Source: Vibrio mimicus (lineage in GTDB: Bacteria > Pseudomonadota > Gammaproteobacteria > Enterobacterales > Vibrionaceae). From it: DNA of 64,000 nucleotides. Every line of letters starts with the position of its first letter. Position 1 is the first letter of the stretch. Of this stretch, positions 46,110 through 55,065 are shown in pieces. Made by a program: the position numbers and the translations under genes. A model generated the notes under the pieces. It was not told where the DNA came from and ran no database searches. It was given only the letters and a program-made list of their open reading frames with translations. The stretch covers positions 310,001 through 374,000 of the forward strand of contig NZ_CP077425.1 in assembly GCF_019048845.1 (NCBI RefSeq), written 5' to 3'.

Positions 46110-47495
46110 ATGAGCCAACTTCCACAATATCTTTCTTTGTCAGCACTATTTATGGTTGGTCGAACTTGCGATCATATTGTTGCGTTTAGCGCGGAGAAAG
46201 AGATCCATTGGTCGCAATTTTCTGCTGATGTCAGCGCCCTTGGAAAACGCATCCGTGCTCATGCAGCGCAACATATCGCCCTATGTAGCTCTGACAGTTA
46301 CTTATTTGCCGTGGGATTTTTTGCTATCGCCTACAGCCAAAAATCATTAGTCCTCCCAAGCAACTACCAACCTGCGGCGCTAACGGAGCTAAGCTCGGAA
46401 TTTGATCTTTTACTGTGCGACCAAGAGATAGCTCACTCCATTTCTCTCGAACATCTGTTGATTAAGTCCGATGAACGGCATCCTGCCCCCGATGGTTTAG
46501 CGTTCGATATCAATACCATCGACTTGACCCTATTTACCTCTGGATCCAGTGGTGCACCGAAAGCGATCCGCAAAACATTTCAACAACTCGAGACTGAAAT
46601 CAACATTCTGCAGCAGTTGTTTGGACATAATTTTCAGCCATGTCGATTTGAAAGTACCGTCTCTCACCAACATATTTACGGCTTACTGTTTCGATTGCTC
46701 TGGCCTTTATGTGCTGGCCATCCTTTCGCGCGCTTCAATCTCGAATTTCCAGAACAACTGATTACGCATGCTGGCAAAAATGTCATTTTGATCAGCAGTC
46801 CCGCTCTGCTCAAACGTTTAGCCACACAGTACCAGCACGCACCTTTTGCGGCGGTTTTCTCTTCAGGTGGACCGCTGACTCAGGAGGCGGCACATCATGC
46901 TTATCAGCTCTTTGGCCAGTGGCCGATGGAGGTGTATGGCAGTACAGAAACAGGGGGCATTGCCTACCGACAACAGTTCTACCCAACTCAACCTTGGTCC
47001 GTTTTTCCCGGTATCTCGATACAACTTAATGAAGAGCACTGTTTGTGTTTGCTCTCACCACATATTGACCCACACCACTGGTATCAAACGGCCGACCAAT
47101 GTGAACTGTTGAATGATCGACAATTTATTCTCAAAGGGCGCACCGATCGCGTCATCAAGTTAGAGGAAAAGCGCATCTCTCTTACTGAAGTGGAAAAACG
47201 TCTCGAACAACTGCCATGGATTACAGAATGTGCCGTTATCCCGTTACAAGACGAGGATCGCTTAATTCTGGCTTCAGTGCTGGTTTTGAGCCCAGAAGGG
47301 GAACAACTGGCCACACAAATTGGCAACGGAAAATTCTGGTTACACCTACGCAATGAGCTTCGCCAATGGTTAGAGCCGATTGCAGTGCCACGTCGTTTCC
47401 GTGTGGCATCGCACATTCCACTCAATAGCCAAGGTAAGCGGCTTAGCAGAGAAATCGAACAATGTTTCCAAACACCACCTTTATCCGTGAATTAA
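46110..47495 (+). CDS. Acyl-ACP/AMP-dependent ligase, ApeH-like
   Basis: This 461-residue ANL-superfamily enzyme has the P-loop L-T-L-F-T-S-G-S-S-G-A-P-K and the core motif G-S-T-E-T-G-G. The C-terminal hinge is G-R-T-D-R-V-I-K-L-E-E-K-R-I, with the lysine used in adenylation. It would activate the aryl carboxylic acid (for example a coumarate or cinnamate) and load it on the ACP. Its 3' end overlaps or adjoins the dehydratase gene. Confidence 0.82.
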   Translation: MSQLPQYLSLSALFMVGRTCDHIVAFSAEKEIHWSQFSADVSALGKRIRAHAAQHIALCSSDSYLFAVGFFAIAYSQKSLVLPSNYQPAALTELSSEFDLLLCDQEIAHSISLEHLLIKSDERHPAPDGLAFDINTIDLTLFTSGSSGAPKAIRKTFQQLETEINILQQLFGHNFQPCRFESTVSHQHIYGLLFRLLWPLCAGHPFARFNLEFPEQLITHAGKNVILISSPALLKRLATQYQHAPFAAVFSSGGPLTQEAAHHAYQLFGQWPMEVYGSTETGGIAYRQQFYPTQPWSVFPGISIQLNEEHCLCLLSPHIDPHHWYQTADQCELLNDRQFILKGRTDRVIKLEEKRISLTEVEKRLEQLPWITECAVIPLQDEDRLILASVLVLSPEGEQLATQIGNGKFWLHLRNELRQWLEPIAVPRRFRVASHIPLNSQGKRLSREIEQCFQTPPLSVN

Positions 47496-47500
47496 ACGTT

Positions 47501-47896
47501 ATGGCTATAAAAAGAAAACCAACGGTGCTCTCTGTTGTCATCAATTCCGCTGAAACATCACCGACTGCGGAAGCCACACTAAGGCTGCGCGCCGATCACG
47601 ACATTCTGGATTTCTCAGGGCATTTTTCTCAATTCCCACTTTTGCCAGGTGTCACTCAAATCGATTGGGCCATTTTCTATGCTCAAGACATTCTGCATGT
47701 TCCTAGCGCATTTCAGGGTATGGAGGTGATTAAATTTCAAGAGCCGATTCTGCCTGATGCAGAAATTGCTCTGCACCTAAAGTGGGATGCCGAAAAACTC
47801 AAATTACACTTTGCCTACCATTCTGAGCGCGATGGTCAACTCATCGCGCACTCTTCAGGCAAGGTGCAATTAGCCAACAGCAACCAGAGACTTTAA
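47501..47896 (+). CDS. Hotdog dehydratase, ApeI-like
   Basis: This 131-residue FabA/FabZ-type protein has the active-site stretch G-H-F-S-Q-F-P-L-L-P-G-V-T-Q-I-D-W, in which the His acts in dehydration. In aryl polyene systems ApeI pairs with ApeP as a heterodimer; ApeP-like is encoded further down. An earlier ATG at 47462 overlaps the ligase gene by 34 nt and would add 13 residues; the choice is uncertain. Confidence 0.75.
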   Translation: MAIKRKPTVLSVVINSAETSPTAEATLRLRADHDILDFSGHFSQFPLLPGVTQIDWAIFYAQDILHVPSAFQGMEVIKFQEPILPDAEIALHLKWDAEKLKLHFAYHSERDGQLIAHSSGKVQLANSNQRL

Positions 47897-47998
47897 CAAT
47901 CGAAATACAACAACTCGCTTAATGTTTGAGCGTACACACAACTGCCCCTTTGTAGCGGCATCACTTTTTCGACTATGGGAATCGGACAGAACCACACT

Positions 47999-49543
47999 AT
48001 GACTACGCAAACCTTAAATAACATTACCTTTGGCCAAGGTCGGCTGACGATTGAAGACGTCAGCGCAATCGCTCAAGGAGCGAAGGCGAGCTTAAACCCA
48101 TCCGCTGAGTTCACCGCAAAAATTGATCGCGGTGTCGCTTTCTTAGAAAAACTGCTTAAGGAAGAAGGCGTGATATACGGTGTCACCACCGGTTATGGCG
48201 ACTCTTGTACCGTTGCGATTCCAGCACAATTAGTCGAAGACCTCCCACTCCATCTCACCCGCTTTCACGGATGTGGTCTGGGTAAAGTCTTAACCCATGA
48301 GCAGGCGAGAGCCGTATTGGCCACTCGCCTTTGTTCTCTTGCACAAGGTGTTTCGGGTGTTAGCCACGAACTTCTGAGCCAAATCGTGACCTTGATTAAC
48401 TACGATATTGCACCGCGCATTCCTGAAGAAGGATCGGTCGGCGCAAGTGGTGACCTTACGCCACTCTCCTATCTGGCGGCGACATTAATTGGTGAGCGTG
48501 ATGTTCTCTACCGAGGTGAAGAAAGACCTACTGCAGAGGTATTTGCTGAGCTAGGCATAGAACCGATAAAGCTGCGCCCAAAAGAAGGTCTTGCCCTGAT
48601 GAATGGGACATCGGTGATGACAGCACTAGCTTGCCTTGCGTATAAGCGTGCCGAGTATTTAACCCAACTCAGCACCAAGATCACCGCCATGGTTTCAGTG
48701 GCGATGCAAGGTAATGACTTCCATTTTGATGAAGCTCTGTTTGCCGTTAAACCACACCCAGGTCAGCAGAAAGTTGCCGCTTGGCTACGCTCTGATTTAC
48801 AAGCAGAACGCCCCCCCATGAATAGCGACCGCTTACAAGATCGTTACTCGTTGCGCTGCGCTCCTCATGTGATCGGCATGGTGCAAGATGCACTGCCTTG
48901 GTTACGTCAGCTGATTGAAAATGAGCTCAACAGCGCTAACGACAACCCAATCATCGATGGTGATAACGAACGTGTTCTGCATGGTGGTCACTTTTACGGC
49001 GGCCATATCGCAATGGCCATGGATACACTGAAAACCGCCATCGCTAATTTGGCCGACCTATTAGATCGCCAAATGGCACAGCTCATGGACTACAAATTCA
49101 ATAACGGCTTGCCATTTAACCTCAGTGGTGCTGAAGGAAGCCGCAAACCTATCAACCACGGCTTCAAAGCGGTACAAATCGGCATCTCAGCTTGGACGGC
49201 AGAAGCATTAAAACACACCATGCCTGCAAGCGTATTTTCACGCTCCACCGAGTGCCATAACCAAGACAAAGTTAGCATGGGCACCATTGCCGCTCGCGAT
49301 TGTTTACGTGTTTTGGAGTTAACCGAACAAGTCGCTGCAGCTTCTCTGTTAGCTGCAACGCAAGCGATTGAAATTCGCCATCGTCGTAATGAGTTAAACC
49401 AACAACACTTGAGTGCACCGCTGCAAGCTATGTGTGCCAATGTTTGGGAAGAGTTTGATTTTGTCAGCGAAGATCGTCCATTAGAGAAAGATCTGCGTCA
49501 CTTCATCGCTCGCATTCAGCAGCGTCACTGGTCACTCTACTAG
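47999..49543 (+). CDS. Aromatic amino acid ammonia-lyase (HAL/TAL family)
   Basis: This 514-residue MIO enzyme has the prosthetic-group triad Ala-Ser-Gly in G-S-V-G-A-S-G-D-L-T-P-L, a conserved Y-G-V-T-T-G-Y-G-D loop, N-G-T-S and the E-N-E-L-N-S-A-N-D-N-P region. The selectivity loop reads R-F-H-G-C-G-L-G, not the S-H-A-A-G of histidine lyases. In this cassette it would make p-coumarate or cinnamate from tyrosine or phenylalanine as starter. An upstream ATG eight codons earlier is possible. There are no hut genes nearby. Confidence 0.82.
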   Translation: MTTQTLNNITFGQGRLTIEDVSAIAQGAKASLNPSAEFTAKIDRGVAFLEKLLKEEGVIYGVTTGYGDSCTVAIPAQLVEDLPLHLTRFHGCGLGKVLTHEQARAVLATRLCSLAQGVSGVSHELLSQIVTLINYDIAPRIPEEGSVGASGDLTPLSYLAATLIGERDVLYRGEERPTAEVFAELGIEPIKLRPKEGLALMNGTSVMTALACLAYKRAEYLTQLSTKITAMVSVAMQGNDFHFDEALFAVKPHPGQQKVAAWLRSDLQAERPPMNSDRLQDRYSLRCAPHVIGMVQDALPWLRQLIENELNSANDNPIIDGDNERVLHGGHFYGGHIAMAMDTLKTAIANLADLLDRQMAQLMDYKFNNGLPFNLSGAEGSRKPINHGFKAVQIGISAWTAEALKHTMPASVFSRSTECHNQDKVSMGTIAARDCLRVLELTEQVAAASLLAATQAIEIRHRRNELNQQHLSAPLQAMCANVWEEFDFVSEDRPLEKDLRHFIARIQQRHWSLY

Positions 49544-49550
49544 AGGTCAT

Positions 49551-49997
49551 ATGGCGAACATACTTTATCCACTAGAAGCTCAAGTGACTCTCGTCACTTC
49601 GTTTCAAGATGCCGATCCCATGGGCGTGATTTATCACGGCAACTATTTTCGCTTCTTCGAAGAGGCTCGCCGGGCCATGATGGAAAAAATCGATTATGGC
49701 TATCGGAAGATGTCAGACTCTGGCTTTCTCTGGCCAGTAATTGATGTTCAGGTGAAGTATGTTCGTGCCATTCCTTATAACCATGAAATTTGTATTAAAG
49801 CCTGTTTGACCGAATGGGAGAACCGCTTGCGCGTGCAATATGTAATTAGCGATGCCAAAACAGGGCAACGCATGGCACAAGGCCATACCACACAAGTTGC
49901 GGTGGGAATGGAGGATCAAGTGATGCGTTTCGCCTCTCCCTCGGTTTTGATTGAGCGTATCTCTCAATGGCATCAGCATGGCGTTTATCCATGCTGA
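49551..49997 (+). CDS. 4HBT-type acyl thioesterase, ApeK-like
   Basis: This 148-residue hotdog thioesterase has the motif D-A-D-P-M-G-V-I-Y-H-G-N-Y-F-R-F-F-E-E-A, containing the catalytic Asp. It lies 7 nt behind the lyase gene. It may release or edit acyl-ACP intermediates of the cassette. Confidence 0.85.
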   Translation: MANILYPLEAQVTLVTSFQDADPMGVIYHGNYFRFFEEARRAMMEKIDYGYRKMSDSGFLWPVIDVQVKYVRAIPYNHEICIKACLTEWENRLRVQYVISDAKTGQRMAQGHTTQVAVGMEDQVMRFASPSVLIERISQWHQHGVYPC

Positions 49998-50080
49998 CCC
50001 GACAAAAATTCGCGTGTATTCAACCACTGCGGATCCAGACACGGAATCCCCGAATCACACAACCATAATGGTATAAGCCT

Positions 50081-51268
50081 ATGATTTCGCAATCTTATCA
50101 ACCTGTTTTTATTCATGGCTGTGGCTTTCACTCGGCGCTCGGCTCAACTCCAGAGCAGATCCACCAATGCCTAGAGCAAAATCGCAATGAGCAGATACAA
50201 GTTGAAGCTTCCCTGCTCAATAGCGGGACTCGCACTATCGTTGGCAGAGTGACTCAGCCGTTACCTGCAGTGCCCATTAAACCGGCGAACTACGACACTC
50301 ACAACAATCGTTTAGCGCTGTCTGCTGTGACACAAATTATTCCTCAGATAGAAGAAGCTAAACAGCGCTTTGGCCACCACCGCATCGCCGTAATTATTGG
50401 TTCAAGTACCTCAGGCATTGCCGATGGTGAAAACGCCTATCAAGTAAAAATGGAACAGGGTGCTTTTCCTGAAAGTTACCATTACTGTAAACAAGAACTG
50501 GGTAACATCAGCCAATTTATTGCGGATTATTTTGAGCTAACCGGACCTTGCTACACCATCTCAACCGCTTGCTCTTCCAGTGGGCGAGTGTTTATTTCTG
50601 CGAAACGACTGCTGTTAGCAGGAATGGCCGATGCGGTGATTGTCGGTGGCGTAGATACCCTCTGCCGCCTGACCCTTAATGGCTTCAATGGGCTTGAAGC
50701 ACTTTCCAGTGAACATTGCCAACCGTTTAGTGCAGACCGTAATGGGATAAATCTCGGTGAAGCCGCAGCCTTTATGTTACTGAGCTTAGAAAAGAGTGAT
50801 ATTGCCCTGCTCGGTAGCGGTGACAGCTCTGATGCATACCATATTTCTGCGCCACATCCCGAGGGACACGGCGCAGAAGAAGCGATGCGTAATGCACTCA
50901 AGGATGCACATCTGACAGAGCAAGACATTGGTTACATCAATGCACATGGTACCGCGACGCCACTCAATGACAGTATGGAAAGTAAAGCCATCTATCGCGT
51001 GTTTGGCGACCAAGTGCCAGTAAGCTCAACCAAGCACCTAACTGGCCACACACTCGGAGCAGCAAGCGCCGTTGAAGCTGCCATTGCTTGGCACATCTTA
51101 AAATACGATTTAAACCTGCCTCAGCAAGGCTGCCGCAACAAAGCACCAGATATTCAAGTGAGCTTAGTCGAAGCACCTTGTAAATTAGGCAACAAAGCCA
51201 TTTTGAGCAACTCCTTTGCTTTTGGTGGCAACAACATCAGTCTGATATTCGGGTATGCCCATGAGTGA
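50081..51268 (+). CDS. Beta-ketoacyl-ACP synthase, ApeO-like
   Basis: This 395-residue ketosynthase has an intact triad: Cys in S-T-A-C-S-S-S-G, His in N-A-H-G-T-A-T-P and His in S-S-T-K-H-L-T-G-H-T-L-G. It should condense malonyl-ACP onto the aryl-acyl chain together with the ApeC-like partner. It overlaps the next gene's start. Confidence 0.88.
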   Translation: MISQSYQPVFIHGCGFHSALGSTPEQIHQCLEQNRNEQIQVEASLLNSGTRTIVGRVTQPLPAVPIKPANYDTHNNRLALSAVTQIIPQIEEAKQRFGHHRIAVIIGSSTSGIADGENAYQVKMEQGAFPESYHYCKQELGNISQFIADYFELTGPCYTISTACSSSGRVFISAKRLLLAGMADAVIVGGVDTLCRLTLNGFNGLEALSSEHCQPFSADRNGINLGEAAAFMLLSLEKSDIALLGSGDSSDAYHISAPHPEGHGAEEAMRNALKDAHLTEQDIGYINAHGTATPLNDSMESKAIYRVFGDQVPVSSTKHLTGHTLGAASAVEAAIAWHILKYDLNLPQQGCRNKAPDIQVSLVEAPCKLGNKAILSNSFAFGGNNISLIFGYAHE

Positions 51269-51725
51269 ATTGGCGGATATTGCTAGCCTACTCCCCCATG
51301 ATGCACCGATGATTTTGATCGACCGCATCATGGAGGTGTTCCCAACTCGTATTCACTGCCAAGTGGATGTTGGTGAACATAATCTGTTTTTTTCAGCTGA
51401 TAGCCAGAGTATTCCCGCTTATATTGGTATTGAGTTTATGGCGCAATCTATTGCTGCATGGTCAGGCTATCATGCACGAAAAAATGGTGCGCTCCCCCCA
51501 ATTGGTTTTCTACTTGGCTGCCGCCGCTACCACACGCAATGCCACGTTTTCCCGCAAGGGCAAACCTTAGACGTGTTCGCGGAAAAAATCCTAGAAGAAG
51601 GCGGTATGGCCGTATTTAGCGGCCATATCGAGCATGCTGGTCACACCCTTGCGCAATGCCAATTCAATGTTTATCTACCCAACGAAGAAAAGTTAACCTC
51701 GATGAAAATCAGGAGCCAAGTATGA
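51261..51725 (+). CDS. Hotdog dehydratase, ApeP-like
   Basis: This 154-residue 3-hydroxyacyl-ACP dehydratase-like protein opens with L-L-P-H-D-A-P-M-I-L-I-D-R and has I-G-I-E-F-M-A-Q-S-I-A-A and P-I-G-F-L-L-G-C-R. It is the likely partner of the ApeI-like protein. It overlaps the ketosynthase stop and the ketoreductase start. The ATG two codons upstream (51255) is equally possible. Confidence 0.82.
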   Translation: MSELADIASLLPHDAPMILIDRIMEVFPTRIHCQVDVGEHNLFFSADSQSIPAYIGIEFMAQSIAAWSGYHARKNGALPPIGFLLGCRRYHTQCHVFPQGQTLDVFAEKILEEGGMAVFSGHIEHAGHTLAQCQFNVYLPNEEKLTSMKIRSQV

Positions 51726-52447
51726 CGAGGCAAGTGTTAGTGACAGGAGCAAGTAAAGGCATTGGCCGAGCGATAGCCATTCAGTTAGCCAAAGATGGTT
51801 TTTCTATTATTGTTCATTACATGGGTGATAAAGCGGGGGCAGAACAAACATTAGCAAACATAGAACACAATGGCGGAACAGGTCGTTTACTTCAGTTTGA
51901 CATTAGCAACCGAATACAGTGTCGCCAGCAAATTGAGACGGACATCGCCAATCACGGTGCTTATTATGGCGTAGTGAACAACGCTGGTATCACCCGTGAT
52001 ACCGCTTTTCCAGCGATGAGTGAACAAGACTGGGATGGCGTCATCCACACCAATCTAGATAGCTTCTACAACGTACTACACCCTTGTGTAATGCCAATGG
52101 TGCAAAAACGCCAAGGTGGGCGAATTGTTACGCTCGCCTCCGTTTCAGGACTGATGGGAAATCGAGGGCAAACCAACTATGCCGCGGCTAAAGCGGGAGT
52201 GATAGGGGCAACCAAATCATTGGCACTTGAATTAGCCAAACGCAAAATCACCGTTAACTGTGTGGCTCCCGGCTTGATAGATACCGGCATAGTCGATGAG
52301 CAGGTTAAAGAGCACGCGCTGCCGAAAATTCCGCTGCTTCGAATGGGGCAACCGGAAGAAGTTGCAGGGCTTGTAAGCTATTTAATGTCCGACATTGCAG
52401 GCTATGTAACGCGGCAAGTCATATCCGTCAACGGTGGATTGATATAA
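51722..52447 (+). CDS. 3-oxoacyl-ACP reductase, FabG/ApeQ-like
   Basis: This 241-residue short-chain dehydrogenase has the NADP motif V-T-G-A-S-K-G-I-G-R, N-N-A-G-I, catalytic S in L-A-S-V-S-G, Y-A-A-A-K and the C-terminal N-G-G-L-I. It starts on an ATGA overlap with the dehydratase gene and is the last gene of the cassette. An 18-bp tandem duplication covers its stop codon. Confidence 0.9.
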   Translation: MTRQVLVTGASKGIGRAIAIQLAKDGFSIIVHYMGDKAGAEQTLANIEHNGGTGRLLQFDISNRIQCRQQIETDIANHGAYYGVVNNAGITRDTAFPAMSEQDWDGVIHTNLDSFYNVLHPCVMPMVQKRQGGRIVTLASVSGLMGNRGQTNYAAAKAGVIGATKSLALELAKRKITVNCVAPGLIDTGIVDEQVKEHALPKIPLLRMGQPEEVAGLVSYLMSDIAGYVTRQVISVNGGLI

Positions 52448-52471
52448 AACGGTGAATTGATATAAATAGAA

Positions 52472-52497
52472 AGGGAGAACCTCAGCGGCTTCTCCCT
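52472..52497 (+). terminator. Hairpin after the polyketide cassette
   Basis: An 8-bp perfect stem (AGGGAGAA/TTCTCCCT) with a 10-nt loop lies 24 nt past the ketoreductase stop. It lacks a T-run, so it is a weak terminator call. Confidence 0.45.
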
Positions 52498-52572
52498 CAA
52501 TCTCATGTCTGCAATTTTGAGCTTTCTAATCAGGCATTCAAGAATACCTTATTGTGGTTTCGTCTCTTGAAG

Positions 52573-52926
52573 CTAACCCCAGAAATAGGCTTTCGGGTCT
52601 TTTTCTACTTCACGCATCATGGCGGTTAAATCCTCACTGCGTGCTAAAAAAGGATAAGGGATCCAAGGTTCGCTATTCGCCAGCTTTTCATCATAAACAT
52701 AGAGCGCCCACTGTTTTGATGCCTCTTCCCAAATGATCTTTGCCACCAGACTTTCATAATCACAATGGGACGAATCAAGCTTGTAATGACACAAAGAAAA
52801 CAGAACGCCATTTTCAATTGGTTCAAAGCTAGATTTGCCTAACTCAGCAGGCACGCTCTGATTGCGGCTCATGCAGAGTAACTCGGCACGGCGTTCAAGC
52901 TGTCGCTGTAGAAGGTTGACAATCAT
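52573..52926 (-). CDS. DUF3024 family protein
   Basis: This 117-residue protein has the family's central G-V-L-F-S-L-C-H-Y-K-L and W-I-P-Y-P-F-L-A-R segments. GAGG precedes the ATG by 6 nt. The role is unknown. It marks the right border of the accessory cassette. Confidence 0.72.
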   Translation of the reverse strand: MIVNLLQRQLERRAELLCMSRNQSVPAELGKSSFEPIENGVLFSLCHYKLDSSHCDYESLVAKIIWEEASKQWALYVYDEKLANSEPWIPYPFLARSEDLTAMMREVEKDPKAYFWG

Positions 52927-53132
52927 TTTTAACCTCACGGGTAATTAGGTTTACTCAGTATGGCTATCTGTAGAAATCGATTCCATGATCTTAGTGTCAT
53001 TTGAGTATAAGCAATAGCCACATTCCTTGCAGACTTCACAAATCAAAAACTAAACCGAGGAACTCATTCACATTTTTGTCATACGTTTCAGGCATACTGC
53101 TCAGGATTTTTTTACATTATGGGAGCGACTTT

Positions 53133-53969
53133 ATGTATAGGAAGGCACTTGCCGCCGTTTGCGCACTTTTCTTCTCCATCTCTGCGATGACTTCTTCTGC
53201 GCAAGCAAGTGAAATTACCGTTTCAGGCTCAACTTCTGTTGCCAGAATCATGGATGTACTGGCTGAAGAGTATAACAAGACCCACCCCGAATCTTTCGTG
53301 GCAGTACAAGGAGTGGGTACAACAGCAGGAATTACCCTACTCAAGAAAGGTGTAGCCGATATCGCAATGAGTTCGCGCTATCTTACCGAAAGTGAAGAAG
53401 AAGATAATTTAAACAGTTTTATCCTCGCCTATGATGGAATTGCTGCTGTGGTTAACCAAGCCAATCCGGTCGGCAACTTAACGCGTGAACAACTCTACGG
53501 AATCTACAGAGGACAGGTAACGAACTGGAAACAAGTAGGCGGTAATGACCAAAAAATTGCTGTCGTGACTCGTGAAGCTTCTTCCGGCACTCGCTATAGC
53601 TTCGAAAGCCTACTGGGGCTGACTAAAGTGATCAAAGATCGTCAAGTTTCTGATATCAGCCCTTCCGTGTTGGTGGTTAACAGTAACAGCATGATGAAAA
53701 CTCTGGTTAACCACAACACCCAAGCGATTGGCTTTATTTCGATTGGTTCAGTCGATAAATCGGTCAAACCACTGCAATTTGAGAAAACCGATCCAACAGC
53801 CGACAACATAGCAAAACACAGTTACCAGCTTTCTCGCCCGTTTTTGATTCTGCACTACTCAGACAAAGCGGATACTGACACCCAACGATTTATTCAGTTT
53901 GTGAAATCAGATCGCGCCAAGAAGCTGATCGTTGAATATGGGTATATTATGCCCAATGATATCGATTAA
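53133..53969 (+). CDS. Phosphate-binding protein, PstS-like
   Basis: This 278-residue periplasmic protein has a signal peptide (cleavage near A-Q-A-S, residue 23). It has phosphate-loop segments S-G-S-T-S-V, G-I-T-L-L and R-E-A-S-S-G-T-R. The start follows GGGAG. It is short and monocistronic, without pstCAB beside it, so it may be an accessory or sensory PstS. A poor PhoB-like repeat (TTGTCATACGTTTCAGG near 53075) lies upstream. Confidence 0.85.
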   Translation: MYRKALAAVCALFFSISAMTSSAQASEITVSGSTSVARIMDVLAEEYNKTHPESFVAVQGVGTTAGITLLKKGVADIAMSSRYLTESEEEDNLNSFILAYDGIAAVVNQANPVGNLTREQLYGIYRGQVTNWKQVGGNDQKIAVVTREASSGTRYSFESLLGLTKVIKDRQVSDISPSVLVVNSNSMMKTLVNHNTQAIGFISIGSVDKSVKPLQFEKTDPTADNIAKHSYQLSRPFLILHYSDKADTDTQRFIQFVKSDRAKKLIVEYGYIMPNDID

Positions 53970-53984
53970 TTGGGCTCTGCCATA

Positions 53985-54020
53985 AACAAACAAGGAGAGT
54001 CTTTGCTCTCCTTGTTTGTT
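53985..54020. terminator. Terminator between pstS-like and maoC-like genes
   Basis: A 15-bp perfect stem (53985-53999/54006-54020) with a 6-nt loop lies between convergent genes. Confidence 0.9.
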
Positions 54021-54060
54021 CAATCTTCGTTTTTATTCTTCGCTTTCAAATATAAGCACA

Positions 54061-54732
54061 TTAGAAATGCAGTTGAATCACCGAAACCACAACACAACCA
54101 GGGCGGCGAACGCCTTCGATCTCAACCTTAATTTCACGCTCGATCTCAAGGCCTTTCTTGATTGGTGTCACTTTCGATAACGTGCTCACAGCACGTACTC
54201 GGTTGCCCGATTTCACTGGATAAGGGAAGCGGACAGAGTTAAGGCCGATATTCACTACCATTTTTGCGGTAGGAAACAGCGATTTCTCTTGATCAACACT
54301 GTCCGTTAAACGAGGCAACAGGGCCAAAGTTAAGAAGCCATGGGCGATCGTTGTTTTGAACGGCGACTCTGATTCCGCACGCTCTGGATTGGTATGGATC
54401 CACTGCATATCTTCAGTCACCATACCAAATTGATTGATACGTTCTTGATCGACCAACAACCAGTCTCCAGTGTGGATCACTTCACCCACTTGGGTTTGCA
54501 GCTGATCATACAAAGCCTGAGCTTCCGGTTTGAGTACAATTGGTTCCGGAATTGGCGTTTCTTCATTGGCAGGCAGGTGCAGATCTTTCACCCATGCAAA
54601 CAGCGGGCGACGATTGGTCTTGTGCAAAATGTCATCCCAATACTCGCGCACAGACGGAGACACCCACTGTTTAAATTCAGTGTGCTTAACCAAGTTTTCA
54701 GCTCGATGCTTTAGTAGATCTGCGACTCTCAT
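54061..54732 (-). CDS. MaoC-like (R)-specific hydratase
   Basis: This 223-residue protein has a C-terminal hotdog domain containing the hydratase motif: D-M-Q-W-I-H then a short loop, with A-H-G-F-L-T. The Asp/His pair is the family catalytic dyad. A basic N-terminal extension of about 70 residues is family-typical for the gammaproteobacterial version. GAGG lies 5 nt before the ATG. It may hydrate 2-enoyl-CoA. Confidence 0.85.
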   Translation of the reverse strand: MRVADLLKHRAENLVKHTEFKQWVSPSVREYWDDILHKTNRRPLFAWVKDLHLPANEETPIPEPIVLKPEAQALYDQLQTQVGEVIHTGDWLLVDQERINQFGMVTEDMQWIHTNPERAESESPFKTTIAHGFLTLALLPRLTDSVDQEKSLFPTAKMVVNIGLNSVRFPYPVKSGNRVRAVSTLSKVTPIKKGLEIEREIKVEIEGVRRPGCVVVSVIQLHF

Positions 54733-55065
54733 CAAAACCTCATTCTTAACCAAGAAGAAATGTAAACGCCCTAATTTTGAAGTACTTCACAGTAAGCTGC
54801 AATGACTTTCGGGCGTACATGCGTAATCTGTAAGTCATAAACACCTATAAAAACAAGGCATTATCAATAAAACATTATTTTATTAGCCTTCCACTCATTA
54901 GAGCAAACACACCATTTCTTTATGCGATTTTGTCGAAGCGTTAGCTTTACGCTCACCTTGTCATGGAATAAGCCGCCTAAGCACGGGCTTTAAATCCGAC
55001 GTCTGACTGAAAATACCAAGCAAATATTGCGCCGAGTTGTGATTTATTGGCTGGCTCGGCCTGTG

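Noticed and set aside
53065..53100. PhoB box upstream of the pstS-like gene
   Set aside because: Only one seven-base repeat (TTGTCAT) fits; the second repeat is too far from consensus, so it is not listed as a site.
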